Shown piece after piece: positions 1-5,327 of a stretch of DNA of 6,175 bases. Position 1 is the first letter of the stretch. Every line of letters starts with the position of its first letter. Below the pieces are notes generated by a model. It was given only the letters and a program-made list of their open reading frames with translations, was not told where the DNA came from and did not search any database. Where the stretch lies: assembly GCA_013044415.1 (NCBI GenBank), contig JABEUO010000209.1:1-6175 (forward strand), in the 5' to 3' direction. The position numbers and the translations under genes are program-made. This DNA is from Acidimicrobiaceae bacterium. GTDB lineage: Bacteria; Actinomycetota; Acidimicrobiia; Acidimicrobiales; Acidimicrobiaceae.

Positions 1-97
1 CTATAACATCCCTGCCCGACCTGCGGGCCTCAGCTTTAATCGAATCAATAATCCCAAACACATACGGTGGTAAACCGTTTATCCGTCGAAACTCCAT
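1..97 (-). CDS. Class I/II aminotransferase, N-terminal fragment (AlaC/DapL-like), cut by window edge
   Basis: An ATG at 97-95 opens a frame that runs off the left edge after 32 codons, too short and incomplete for a simple ORF list. The visible protein begins MEFRRINGLPPYVFGIIDSI and continues with KAEARRSGRDVI. The LPPYVF...ID..KAEARR.G.D(I/V)I pattern is the typical N-terminus of PLP-dependent aminotransferases of the alanine/aspartate/LL-diaminopimelate type, just before their D(L/F)GxGNPD segment. The PLP lysine and the rest of the fold lie outside the window, so the substrate cannot be told. The start is 9 bases after the ROK kinase stop and in the same frame. No Shine-Dalgarno is visible, so translation is either coupled to the kinase gene or leaderless (a TAGCGT box lies 6 bases before the ATG). 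Family is fairly sure; subfamily is not. Confidence 0.8.
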   Translation of the reverse strand, partial: MEFRRINGLPPYVFGIIDSIKAEARRSGRDVI

Positions 98-106
98 GTG
101 AAAACG

Positions 107-964
107 CTAGTGGTCGATCGTATCACAGACGTAACCAACCACTCCAGAACTTAATAAGGCTGCGCCGATGGCTCCCGAGTATTCAAGGCCAGTTGCCTTG
201 TGTATCCGTAGCATAAAGCCGCTTCGATATGTGGAATTCGCACTTTCTAGCCCTTTGGACACCATTTCAAAAAGTCCATTAGAACTATATATCAGTCCTC
301 CGCCGAGCACGAGGCACTCGGGATCCAGTACCCGTATATAGTCGAACAGCACATCGGCTACAAGTTCGGCTGCGGCCTCAAGGTCGGGTCCATTGGACTT
401 TGATAACGGGTCAAGGAGCGAATAGAGTTCTGCTTCGAAACATCCGACCCTCTTGCAGGCACAGACTTCGCTCCCAAAGTGACCTACGTGGCCGATCTCC
501 CCGAAGCTAGCATTCGCCCCTTTGAAGACCGAGCCGCTAATTGCCAGACCTGCGCCTACCCCCGTGCCGAAATTGACGACCATCACCGAGGAGTTGGGGT
601 AGTGATGAGCTTCTAAGGCGGTAGCACAGTTAGCGTCATTGTCGAGAAGTGGCCAGACCCCTGAAACCCCGGCGATTCCCGCCTTGATGTCTACTCCGAC
701 TAGCTCACCCCTATGAGGGGAGAATCTCAACTTGTTCCGATGGTCTAAAACTCCCGGGAGTCCTAAGCCAATCCCGATGGTGGCCTTGTTCTGTCTGGCG
801 AGGAACTGAACTATCTGTCCCGAGGCTTCAAACAACTCCATTCCATACCCGATGGGATAAGAATCGAGTATCTCCTGAGTCGCCGTCGACGGGTCATATA
901 CGGCGGCTTTTAGCAAAGTGCCCCCGAGATCCAGACCTAGGTAGACACCCTCTAAAGCGGACAA
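107..964 (-). CDS. ROK-family sugar kinase, probable glucokinase
   Basis: This is probably an ATP-dependent cytoplasmic hexose kinase making glucose 6-phosphate or a related sugar phosphate. At 285 residues it is near the usual ROK length of about 300. The N-terminal phosphate-binding motif is at residues 9-24 (LDLGGT). The catalytic Asp is D110 in LLDNDAN, followed by the NFGTGVGAG adenosine/phosphate segment at 131-139. GEIGH at 156-160 provides the sugar-contacting Glu and the zinc His, and the ROK zinc Cys are C168, C170 and C175 with E177. The usual CxCGxxGCxE has Lys at 171 instead of Gly. The start is TTG: no other start codon lies between it and the in-frame TAG at 982-980, and GGAG sits 4 bases upstream. 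The gene follows the SRPBCC gene by 15 bases. Glucokinase is the best guess; mannokinase, N-acetylglucosamine kinase or another ROK kinase is possible. Confidence 0.88.
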   Translation of the reverse strand: MSALEGVYLGLDLGGTLLKAAVYDPSTATQEILDSYPIGYGMELFEASGQIVQFLARQNKATIGIGLGLPGVLDHRNKLRFSPHRGELVGVDIKAGIAGVSGVWPLLDNDANCATALEAHHYPNSSVMVVNFGTGVGAGLAISGSVFKGANASFGEIGHVGHFGSEVCACKRVGCFEAELYSLLDPLSKSNGPDLEAAAELVADVLFDYIRVLDPECLVLGGGLIYSSNGLFEMVSKGLESANSTYRSGFMLRIHKATGLEYSGAIGAALLSSGVVGYVCDTIDH

Positions 965-979
965 GGTGCTCCGAAAATC

Positions 980-1435
980 CTAACCCTGTGGGTGGGTAAT
1001 TAGACCTTCGACCCTACTCTTCAGGTCCTCAAGGGCCGTATGAACAATCTTCGACTCGGCTCTGCGCTTTATGAATCCCGGTATTGGTACGATCAACTCA
1101 GCATCCAGCTCGTATTCAACCTCGGTCTGTGAATCTCCCAGCTGGCTAAATCGATAAGCCCCATCGAGCTTAGAGGTGATGTCCCCTTCGGTTTGCCTCC
1201 AGGTAACGACCGACGGCGCCTGCGAATAGTCATATTCGAGGGTATAGGAGGTCGACCTTCCGAAAGCTCCCGCCCTGAAGGTCACGACCTTGGGTCTAGA
1301 AAGCTCATCGCTCTCTAAAACCCTTACCGCCTTGATGTCCGACGCCCAATTGGTGTAGCTGGCAAAGTCGGTGACGACTCTATAGCACTCCAACGGGGTT
1401 GCTCGGATGATCACCTTCTCCTTAGCGCTATCCAA
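980..1435 (-). CDS. SRPBCC (START/polyketide cyclase-like) family protein
   Basis: This is a 151-residue single-domain protein of the SRPBCC/cyclase-dehydrase superfamily, a helix-grip fold that binds hydrophobic ligands. Visible hallmarks are an N-terminal strand (KVIIRATP, 7-14), the helix segment CYRVVTDFASYTNWA (17-31), alternating strands through 47-80 and 104-114, and a long C-terminal helix (residues about 119-145, FIKRRAESKIVHTALEDLK). These match the small actinobacterial group that includes, from memory, M. tuberculosis Rv2185c, encoded close to PimB'. The ligand and reaction are unknown; many members are binding or transfer proteins, not enzymes. There is no signal peptide. The start is TTG, chosen because a full AGGAGG lies 5 bases upstream; the ATG further upstream is out of frame. 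A 61-base gap separates it from the PimB gene. A lipid-related role is inferred from context only. Confidence 0.85.
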   Translation of the reverse strand: MDSAKEKVIIRATPLECYRVVTDFASYTNWASDIKAVRVLESDELSRPKVVTFRAGAFGRSTSYTLEYDYSQAPSVVTWRQTEGDITSKLDGAYRFSQLGDSQTEVEYELDAELIVPIPGFIKRRAESKIVHTALEDLKSRVEGLITHPQG

Positions 1436-1440
1436 CTCAG

Positions 1441-1446
1441 CCTCCT
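1441..1446 (-). promoter_or_regulatory. Strong Shine-Dalgarno (AGGAGG) fixing the TTG start of the SRPBCC gene
   Basis: On the minus strand AGGAGG lies exactly 5 bases before TTG at 1435-1433. A nearby ATG (1456-1454) is 17 bases upstream, out of frame and 5' to the Shine-Dalgarno, so TTG is the supported start. Confidence 0.75.
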
Positions 1447-1496
1447 GACCATGGGCCGCGCCAACCCGCCGCCAACTTCAACGATGCTAGCTTGTA

Positions 1497-2633
1497 CTAA
1501 GCCAACACGACACTATCAATAGCATCTTTGAGAATATCAGCCAAACTGCGGTAGTCGAAGTCAGATTCGACAAAATTTCGCGCCCTCTGACCCATCCTAA
1601 GTCTCAATTCTGGGTTTCGCATCAGGGTTTCCAGTGCCAATGAGGTCGACTTGGCATCTTTTGGGTTCTGGACGACGAAGCCGCTACCTCCCGGGTCTAA
1701 TGCATCGCTAGCTCCCCCTGAATCCCCGACGAGGCAGGGGACCCCACAGGCTTGGGCCTCTAGAAAAACTATCCCAAAGCCCTCTTGCTCGAGTCCAAAC
1801 CAGCGATTTCTGCAGAGCATCGCAAATATGTCGGCAGCGCCATACAGGGCGACAAGTCGGTCTTGGCTAAGTTTTCCTAAAAAAACTGCGTCTACACCAC
1901 TCCGTTCAATCAGACGACCGAGCCTCGCCTTATCCCTTCCTGAACCGACGATCCAGAGCTGTGGAGATCCCTTACCTTGATCTAGCATGGCAATCGCCTT
2001 GATCAAGGTATCCGCCCCCTTGCGAGGCACCAACCTCGAGACGAACAGTACGCCGAGCCCCTCGGTAAGACCAAGATCTCTTCGGATTGCTAACTTGGCA
2101 TCTGGAGATGGAACTACAAATCTATCAACATCGACTCCGGGGTTTACGATGGCCACCTTGGGTTCCGCTATCGATTCTCCCAGTAGGTCATAAGCGCACT
2201 GAGCAGGGTACCTCCCCGCTGCAATCAGGATCTCAGCATCCTTCATGACGCCCTTGAGAATCCCTCGAAGCATCGGAATCCTGGACGGAATGACGACTTC
2301 CGCCCCGTGAAGAACCAGCCCGTAGGGTCGCTGCAACCGATGACCAAGCATTCCAAGGGGAAGGGCCGGGTCGAGAAGTATAAGGTCGGCTTGAAACTCT
2401 TCCGCAAGTCGGTCGATCCGCCTTGCCAAAGAGGCTGTGGGCAGCAGCGGACCCTTGACCCTTTGGATCTCAAAATCTACAGCGCGGTCGAATTGGTCTG
2501 CCCCGTCATCGTCGGTGGTAAGGACCATAAAGCTGGCGGGATCAAGCCTCCTCCACAGTTCAAATAGGTAGTTCTGAATCCCGCCAACTTTGGGAGGGAA
2601 GTCGTTAGTTACGAGCAGGTGCCTAGACAACAC
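1497..2633 (-). CDS. pimB: GT4 glycosyltransferase, PimB'-like phosphatidylinositol mannoside mannosyltransferase
   Basis: This is a GT-B fold retaining glycosyltransferase of family GT4, 378 residues, the usual length for PimB'. In actinobacteria PimB' moves a second mannose from GDP-mannose onto (acylated) PIM1 at the cytoplasmic face of the membrane, on the way to PIMs and lipoglycans. The N-terminal domain has NDFPPKVGGIQNYL (10-23), with the Gly-Gly loop that contacts donor phosphates, and LHGAEV at 108-113. The C-terminal domain has SRLVPRKGAD (199-208, R200 and K205 expected to bind donor diphosphate) and the EX7E motif from E284 to E292 in EGFGIVFLEAQACGVP. The CRNR...GLE.EG(F/L)GIVFLEA stretch resembles PimB' proteins. 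The start is GTG: AGGA, overlapping the stop of the upstream gene, lies 6 bases before it, and an in-frame TGA is close upstream. GT4 membership is very sure; acceptor specificity is inferred from motif likeness and neighbours. Confidence 0.85.
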   Translation of the reverse strand: MLSRHLLVTNDFPPKVGGIQNYLFELWRRLDPASFMVLTTDDDGADQFDRAVDFEIQRVKGPLLPTASLARRIDRLAEEFQADLILLDPALPLGMLGHRLQRPYGLVLHGAEVVIPSRIPMLRGILKGVMKDAEILIAAGRYPAQCAYDLLGESIAEPKVAIVNPGVDVDRFVVPSPDAKLAIRRDLGLTEGLGVLFVSRLVPRKGADTLIKAIAMLDQGKGSPQLWIVGSGRDKARLGRLIERSGVDAVFLGKLSQDRLVALYGAADIFAMLCRNRWFGLEQEGFGIVFLEAQACGVPCLVGDSGGASDALDPGGSGFVVQNPKDAKSTSLALETLMRNPELRLRMGQRARNFVESDFDYRSLADILKDAIDSVVLA

Positions 2634-2639
2634 GACCGA

Positions 2640-2643
2640 TCCT
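2640..2643 (-). promoter_or_regulatory. Shine-Dalgarno AGGA of the PimB-like gene, overlapping the upstream TAG stop
   Basis: AGGA lies 6 bases before the GTG start at 2633-2631, and its first two bases are the AG of the TAG stop of the QueG-like gene. This suggests termination-reinitiation coupling between the two genes and supports the GTG start. Confidence 0.6.
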
Positions 2644-3757
2644 AATCACTCGATTGTTGCAATATTGCGGTCCTAGCGAGCTCCTCGCGGACCAATTCAT
2701 CCTGATCCGCGGATACCAGATCCAGGAGGTCGACGAGGCCCAGTTTGGCTGCTGCCCAAACGGCGGTTCCCCTTAGAACTGGAGATGGGTGGGTGAGATA
2801 GGTCGCCAAAATCTCACGCACCCCATCGACTGCGCAGTCAAAGTTGCCGAGGACGAGCAGAAGATTCCGCCTTAGATGGTCAGGATCGCGCTTAGGTACG
2901 TACATGTAGCCAAAGTGCTCGATAAGATCCTGATCCGATCTAGCTAACCAAAATAGCGGATCCACGTTTGACTCGCCCTTTGCCGCCCTCGGTCTCGTCT
3001 TTCGCCCAACCGGGCACGAAGTGAGGCACTCGTCGCAGCCGTAAAATCTCAAACCTAATGAATCACGTAGTTCGTATGGGAATGGCCCCGCCTTCTGGAT
3101 AAGCCACGACAGACAGAGCCGAGCGTCTAACCGATACTCCTCGTCAAGGGCACCAGTCGGACAGGCAACCTTGCATCTTTCACAGGGTCCACAACCCTTC
3201 CCTGACGCCTCGCTCTTCGCCAGTTCAGCATCGGTGAAAACCTCCCCAAGAATGACGAACGGTCCGGTAAGGTTGGTGAGGATTAAGGTGTTCTTGCCCA
3301 TCCAACCGAGTCCCGACCTTCTAGCTATCGCCTTGTCGATGGCATGGTTTTCGTCGACTGTGACCCTCGCCCGGTACCCTTGGGATTTGACTTCATCCGC
3401 AACCACTCGAAGTCGCCTCCTCAACTCGCTGTAGAAGTCGTCTTTTGCGTAGTAGGCGATCTTTCCACCGGGTGTACTTTGAACAGATTCCGGACCGACC
3501 GCTGGGCCCGGGTAGGCCATTGCAAAGCTAAGGATCGACTTTGCACCTTCTAATGCCACATTTGGGTCCGCAGACCTAGCAGGTTTATTGAAGGTAAAGG
3601 CCATAGTCGATGCTCGGCCGGCATTCTTCGCCCTTTCAATTTCGATCCTTTCGAACTCAAATGGATCCACGCCTGAAACCCTTGGACCGATAAGGCCTAT
3701 CTCGGATGAGATCCGAAGAATATCGGCGGCGAGCCGCTCGTCTGCCAGCTGAGACAA
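2642..3757 (-). CDS. queG: Epoxyqueuosine reductase QueG-like, double 4Fe-4S and cobalamin enzyme
   Basis: QueG reduces epoxyqueuosine to queuosine in tRNAs with GUN anticodons, using cobalamin and two 4Fe-4S clusters. The 371 residues match the family. Residues 105-112 (KDDFYSEL) resemble the cobalamin-side YArgxDYH region. VDEN at 134-137 holds the expected catalytic Asp (D135), followed by the signature GLGWMGKNT (149-157). The first ferredoxin motif is C189-C192-C195-C199 followed by PTGA, then C215, then C241-C244-C248 in YGCDECLTSCP. A HEAT-like tail covers about 290-340, as in QueG. The CLSWLIQ..GPFP.ELR wording looks like the actinobacterial branch of the family. The start is TTG with GGAGG 7 bases upstream, inside the end of the DUF4031 gene. 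It lies 2 bases from that gene and 8 from the next. No other queuosine gene is in the window, so the physiological substrate is inferred. Confidence 0.9.
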   Translation of the reverse strand: MSQLADERLAADILRISSEIGLIGPRVSGVDPFEFERIEIERAKNAGRASTMAFTFNKPARSADPNVALEGAKSILSFAMAYPGPAVGPESVQSTPGGKIAYYAKDDFYSELRRRLRVVADEVKSQGYRARVTVDENHAIDKAIARRSGLGWMGKNTLILTNLTGPFVILGEVFTDAELAKSEASGKGCGPCERCKVACPTGALDEEYRLDARLCLSWLIQKAGPFPYELRDSLGLRFYGCDECLTSCPVGRKTRPRAAKGESNVDPLFWLARSDQDLIEHFGYMYVPKRDPDHLRRNLLLVLGNFDCAVDGVREILATYLTHPSPVLRGTAVWAAAKLGLVDLLDLVSADQDELVREELARTAILQQSSD

Positions 3758-3759
3758 AC

Positions 3760-4062
3760 CTAATCCTCCGGTCGAGAAACTTCGCCTTGACCTGTTCCTC
3801 GCCGCAGCTTAGGTGGCAGTCGTAGGCCTGCTCGCTTCAGCGAACCTACCAAATCCCTTGGGTCCACCAACTTTGCGCCCAGCCTTATCGCTTGGTCGAA
3901 CAGTTCAGCCGGGATATCGTAATGATCGCCCTGAAACGCCTTTCTGGGCACACCAAGACGTGAAGCAAACTCGTGGAGTTCGTCGAATGAACTATCTGAT
4001 ACTAGATGCGACCAAAGCCTTCTATCAAAGGGCCAAATTGGACGATCAACAAGAATCGCCAT
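3760..4062 (-). CDS. DUF4031 domain-containing protein
   Basis: This is a 100-residue protein that I recognise as DUF4031, a small actinobacterial family of unknown function. The features are an N-terminal strand (AILVDRP, 2-8), the conserved aromatic stretch around W10-W17 (RLWSHLVSD, 15-23), ELHEFASRLGVPR (28-40), the highly conserved FQGDHYDIP (43-51), and a basic C-terminus (KRAGLRLPPKLRRG). The W, H and D residues (W17, H19, D23, H30, D46, H47, D49) could form a polar or metal-binding centre; that is inference, not known. There is no signal peptide or membrane segment. The gene lies between the oxidoreductase and QueG with only 2 bases on each side, so it is almost certainly cotranscribed and translationally coupled. 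The start is ATG with only a poor AGG one base upstream. No function is claimed. Confidence 0.85.
   Translation of the reverse strand: MAILVDRPIWPFDRRLWSHLVSDSSFDELHEFASRLGVPRKAFQGDHYDIPAELFDQAIRLGAKLVDPRDLVGSLKRAGLRLPPKLRRGTGQGEVSRPED
3765..3769 (-). promoter_or_regulatory. Shine-Dalgarno GGAGG fixing the TTG start of the QueG-like gene
   Basis: GGAGG lies 7 bases before TTG at 3757-3755. It sits in the last codons of the DUF4031 gene, so ribosomes finishing that gene pass directly over it. The frame stays open further upstream, so this site is what decides the start. Confidence 0.65.
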
Positions 4063-4064
4063 AC

Positions 4065-4841
4065 CTAGTCGTACTTTTCGGACTTTACCATCTTGGGATC
4101 CATCCCCAGAGCGATTAAAGCCGCCTCTGCGTCCTCCACCATCTCAGGAGGGCCACAGATATAAGCGATCTTTGGATCGAGCTGGCCAAAGATCTCTGCG
4201 ATCATCTCTTTGTCAATCCTGCGGTGATAGTGGGCTTTTGTGTCATTTGCGTCACGTGTAAATGTGTGGAATACCTTTAGCCAGGGTGCCACAGACAAAA
4301 TGTCACGGAGTTCCTGGTCGTAAATCACGTATTCGGCCGACTTTGAACTATATAGAAGGGCCATCTTGACGTCGGCCCCCTTGTCGAGGGCGTATCGAAT
4401 GATCGACTTCAACGGGACGACCCCTGAGCCAGCACCTATGAGTAGTACCGGACCCTGGTCCATCTCCTGCCATGTGAAGTCACCATAGGGTCCTCGCACC
4501 TCGAGCTTGGTCCCTATCGGTGTATTTCTGACAAGTACCGGTGACACCAAGCCACCTTCTGTCTCTCGGATCCCAAAGTCCACTATCTCAATCCCCTCGG
4601 TAGGAGAAGAGCCGACGGAATATGCCCTTTGGATTGGCCTTGGTCTACCTTCTATCGGAATGCGAATATTAAAGTACTGCCCAGCCAAATAGGCTGTTGG
4701 CTGCGATAAGCGCACCTTCAGAGTGTTGGTCTCTGGAGTCTCAACAACGACACCGACCACTTCGCCCTCTTGCCATTTTGGGGCAGGGGCTCTATTGACA
4801 TCGCGCACCCTTGGAGCGATGTGATGAGAACTACTTTCCAT
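4065..4841 (-). CDS. FAD-binding oxidoreductase, ferredoxin-NADP reductase superfamily
   Basis: This is a 258-residue flavin reductase of the FNR superfamily, carrying electrons between NAD(P)H and a partner through FAD. The N-terminal beta-barrel has LAGQYFNIRIP (52-62), RAYSVGSSP (72-80, the RxYS FAD-binding motif) and GGLVS at 96-100, which contacts the FAD phosphates. GPYGDF at 117-122 ends the barrel. The nucleotide domain begins with LIGAGSGVVPLKS (134-146) and has YICGPPEMV at 227-235; the chain ends SEKYD. There is no plant-type 2Fe-2S domain and no fused globin or oxygenase domain, so an external partner is needed. No ferredoxin, oxygenase or molybdenum enzyme lies nearby, and the partner is unknown. 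The first 23 residues precede the barrel and look disordered. The start is ATG, with only AGG in a loose Shine-Dalgarno position. It is followed after 2 bases by the DUF4031 gene. Confidence 0.88.
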   Translation of the reverse strand: MESSSHHIAPRVRDVNRAPAPKWQEGEVVGVVVETPETNTLKVRLSQPTAYLAGQYFNIRIPIEGRPRPIQRAYSVGSSPTEGIEIVDFGIRETEGGLVSPVLVRNTPIGTKLEVRGPYGDFTWQEMDQGPVLLIGAGSGVVPLKSIIRYALDKGADVKMALLYSSKSAEYVIYDQELRDILSVAPWLKVFHTFTRDANDTKAHYHRRIDKEMIAEIFGQLDPKIAYICGPPEMVEDAEAALIALGMDPKMVKSEKYD

Positions 4842-4847
4842 AATACG

Positions 4848-4853
4848 AGCCTA
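4848..4853 (-). promoter_or_regulatory. Possible -10 box (TAGGCT) for a leaderless start of the oxidoreductase gene
   Basis: TAGGCT fits TAnnnT and ends 6 bases before the ATG at 4841-4839, in the 55-base gap after the zinc-ribbon gene. The same bases could instead act as a weak AGG Shine-Dalgarno. No -35 box is seen. It would make the long gene chain start here as well as at the zinc-ribbon promoter. Confidence 0.25.
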
Positions 4854-4896
4854 CCCGCTGAGAAAAAATACTTCCTGTCCAGGGGAGTGCCTCGAG

Positions 4897-5115
4897 CTAG
4901 TCTTCTGACTCCTCGTAGACCTCAACTACCGACTTCGACGACGAGCACCACCTGCAAGAGACCTCAGAGACCTCGTCGGCCAAGATCTCTTGGCCCTCAA
5001 TGCTCAACTCTCCACCTAGAGAGTAATGATAGAACGACTTGGTCGTCTGGGTTCTTGTGACATCAAAACGTGTCACATTGCCACAATTCTCGCAGCGATA
5101 TCGCAAGTTTGTCAT
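4897..5115 (-). CDS. Small conserved zinc-ribbon protein, function unknown
   Basis: This is a 72-residue protein starting MTNLRYRCENCGN, with two CxxC pairs: C8/C11 at the N-terminus and C54/C57 (CRWC) near the C-terminus, counted from the ATG. This is a classic four-Cys zinc-ribbon layout with about 42 residues between knuckles, and the tail is acidic (VEVYEESED). I recall similar short RYRCENCGN...RF(D/H)V...CRWC proteins in actinobacteria but know no function. The frame extends three codons upstream to a GTG at 5124. I prefer the ATG because a TAnnnT box (TATTGT) ends exactly 7 bases before it, which would put the transcript start on the A of the ATG, and because the GTG has no Shine-Dalgarno. 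It is the first gene of the leftward chain and divergent from the exonuclease-UvrC gene. Possible roles (nucleic-acid or polymerase binding) are only suggested by the fold. Confidence 0.75.
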   Translation of the reverse strand: MTNLRYRCENCGNVTRFDVTRTQTTKSFYHYSLGGELSIEGQEILADEVSEVSCRWCSSSKSVVEVYEESED

Positions 5116-5122
5116 CGAAGGC

Positions 5123-5128
5123 ACAATA
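5123..5128 (-). promoter_or_regulatory. -10 box TATTGT for leaderless transcription of the zinc-ribbon gene
   Basis: TATTGT matches the actinobacterial TAnnnT -10 pattern (4 of 6 to TATAAT). It is followed by 7 bases (GCCTTCG) and then the ATG at 5115-5113, so transcription would start at or next to the A of the start codon. No recognisable -35 hexamer lies 16-19 bases upstream, as is common for such promoters. The spacing is identical to that of the divergent gene. Confidence 0.5.
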
Positions 5129-5255
5129 ACACTACTTCAACTCAAACCCTCTATCCCAAGTGACATAGTTCTCACGTGAAATAGTTTTCCATGGTAGGTG
5201 GCAGAACTCCGTGAGACCACAGAAGAGCTAGCCCAACTTCATCACCCTCAAGCAA

Positions 5256-5272
5256 GACCCGCAAAACGGGTC
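5256..5272. repeat. Perfect inverted repeat GACCCG-CAAAA-CGGGTC, possible operator
   Basis: Two 6-base arms pair perfectly around a 5-base CAAAA spacer. The centre lies about 64 bases before the predicted transcription start of the exonuclease-UvrC gene and about 149 bases from that of the zinc-ribbon gene. The dyad size (17 bases) and position suit a dimeric regulator. It is not followed by a T-run on either strand, so a rho-independent terminator is unlikely. No known regulator site was recognised. Confidence 0.45.
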
Positions 5273-5314
5273 AATACTCCTTCGAAACTGCATCTTACTG
5301 TACGTCTGTTCGTA

Positions 5315-5320
5315 TAGATT
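5315..5320 (+). promoter_or_regulatory. -10 box TAGATT for leaderless transcription of the exonuclease-UvrC gene
   Basis: TAGATT fits TAnnnT and is followed by 7 bases (GAAAAGC) and then the ATG at 5328, placing the expected transcript start on the A of the ATG. No Shine-Dalgarno precedes the ATG. The region 16-19 bases upstream (around 5291-5297, CATCTTA) is a poor -35 match. Confidence 0.55.
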
Positions 5321-5327
5321 GAAAAGC

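Larger units (their letters stand above)
5116..5327. other. Divergent intergenic region with two promoters
   Basis: This stretch of about 210 bases carries no convincing gene. Forward and reverse frames here give only 4-7 codon peptides or shadows of the exonuclease gene. It holds two back-to-back leaderless-type -10 boxes at its ends, an 8-base palindrome TCACGTGA at 5172-5179, a 7-base inverted repeat TCTCACG/CGTGAGA (5170-5176 and 5210-5216), and a perfect 6-base-arm inverted repeat at 5256-5272. No tRNA, terminator or LexA box was recognised. Confidence 0.7.

Noticed and set aside
1436..1496. Terminator or separate promoter in the 61-base gap between the PimB-like and SRPBCC genes
   Set aside because: The gap is GC-rich without a stable hairpin plus T-run. 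A TAGCAT box is present, but its position relative to the start gives no independent support.
1651..2567. Several plus-strand frames opposite the PimB-like gene
   Set aside because: They are shadows of a well-supported GT4 gene, with low-complexity Pro/Ser/Arg-rich translations and no motifs.
3171..4118. Plus-strand frames opposite QueG and DUF4031
   Set aside because: They are antisense to clear coding motifs (Fe-S cysteines, FQGDHYD), and none shows a domain.
107..4899. TGA reassigned to an amino acid, explaining its absence as a stop
   Set aside because: No in-frame TGA interrupts any gene, all proteins are full-length under the standard code, and an in-frame TGA occurs just upstream of the PimB-like start. 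Only stop preference can be claimed.
5256..5272. Inverted repeat as a rho-independent terminator
   Set aside because: No T-run follows on either strand, the stem is only 6 pairs, and it lies upstream of both divergent genes where no transcript should end.
5282..5313. TCGAAA...GTTCGT as a LexA/SOS box upstream of the exonuclease-UvrC gene
   Set aside because: The half sites are imperfect and about 20 bases apart, not the 4-base spacing of the TCGAAC-N4-GTTCGA box I know from mycobacteria.
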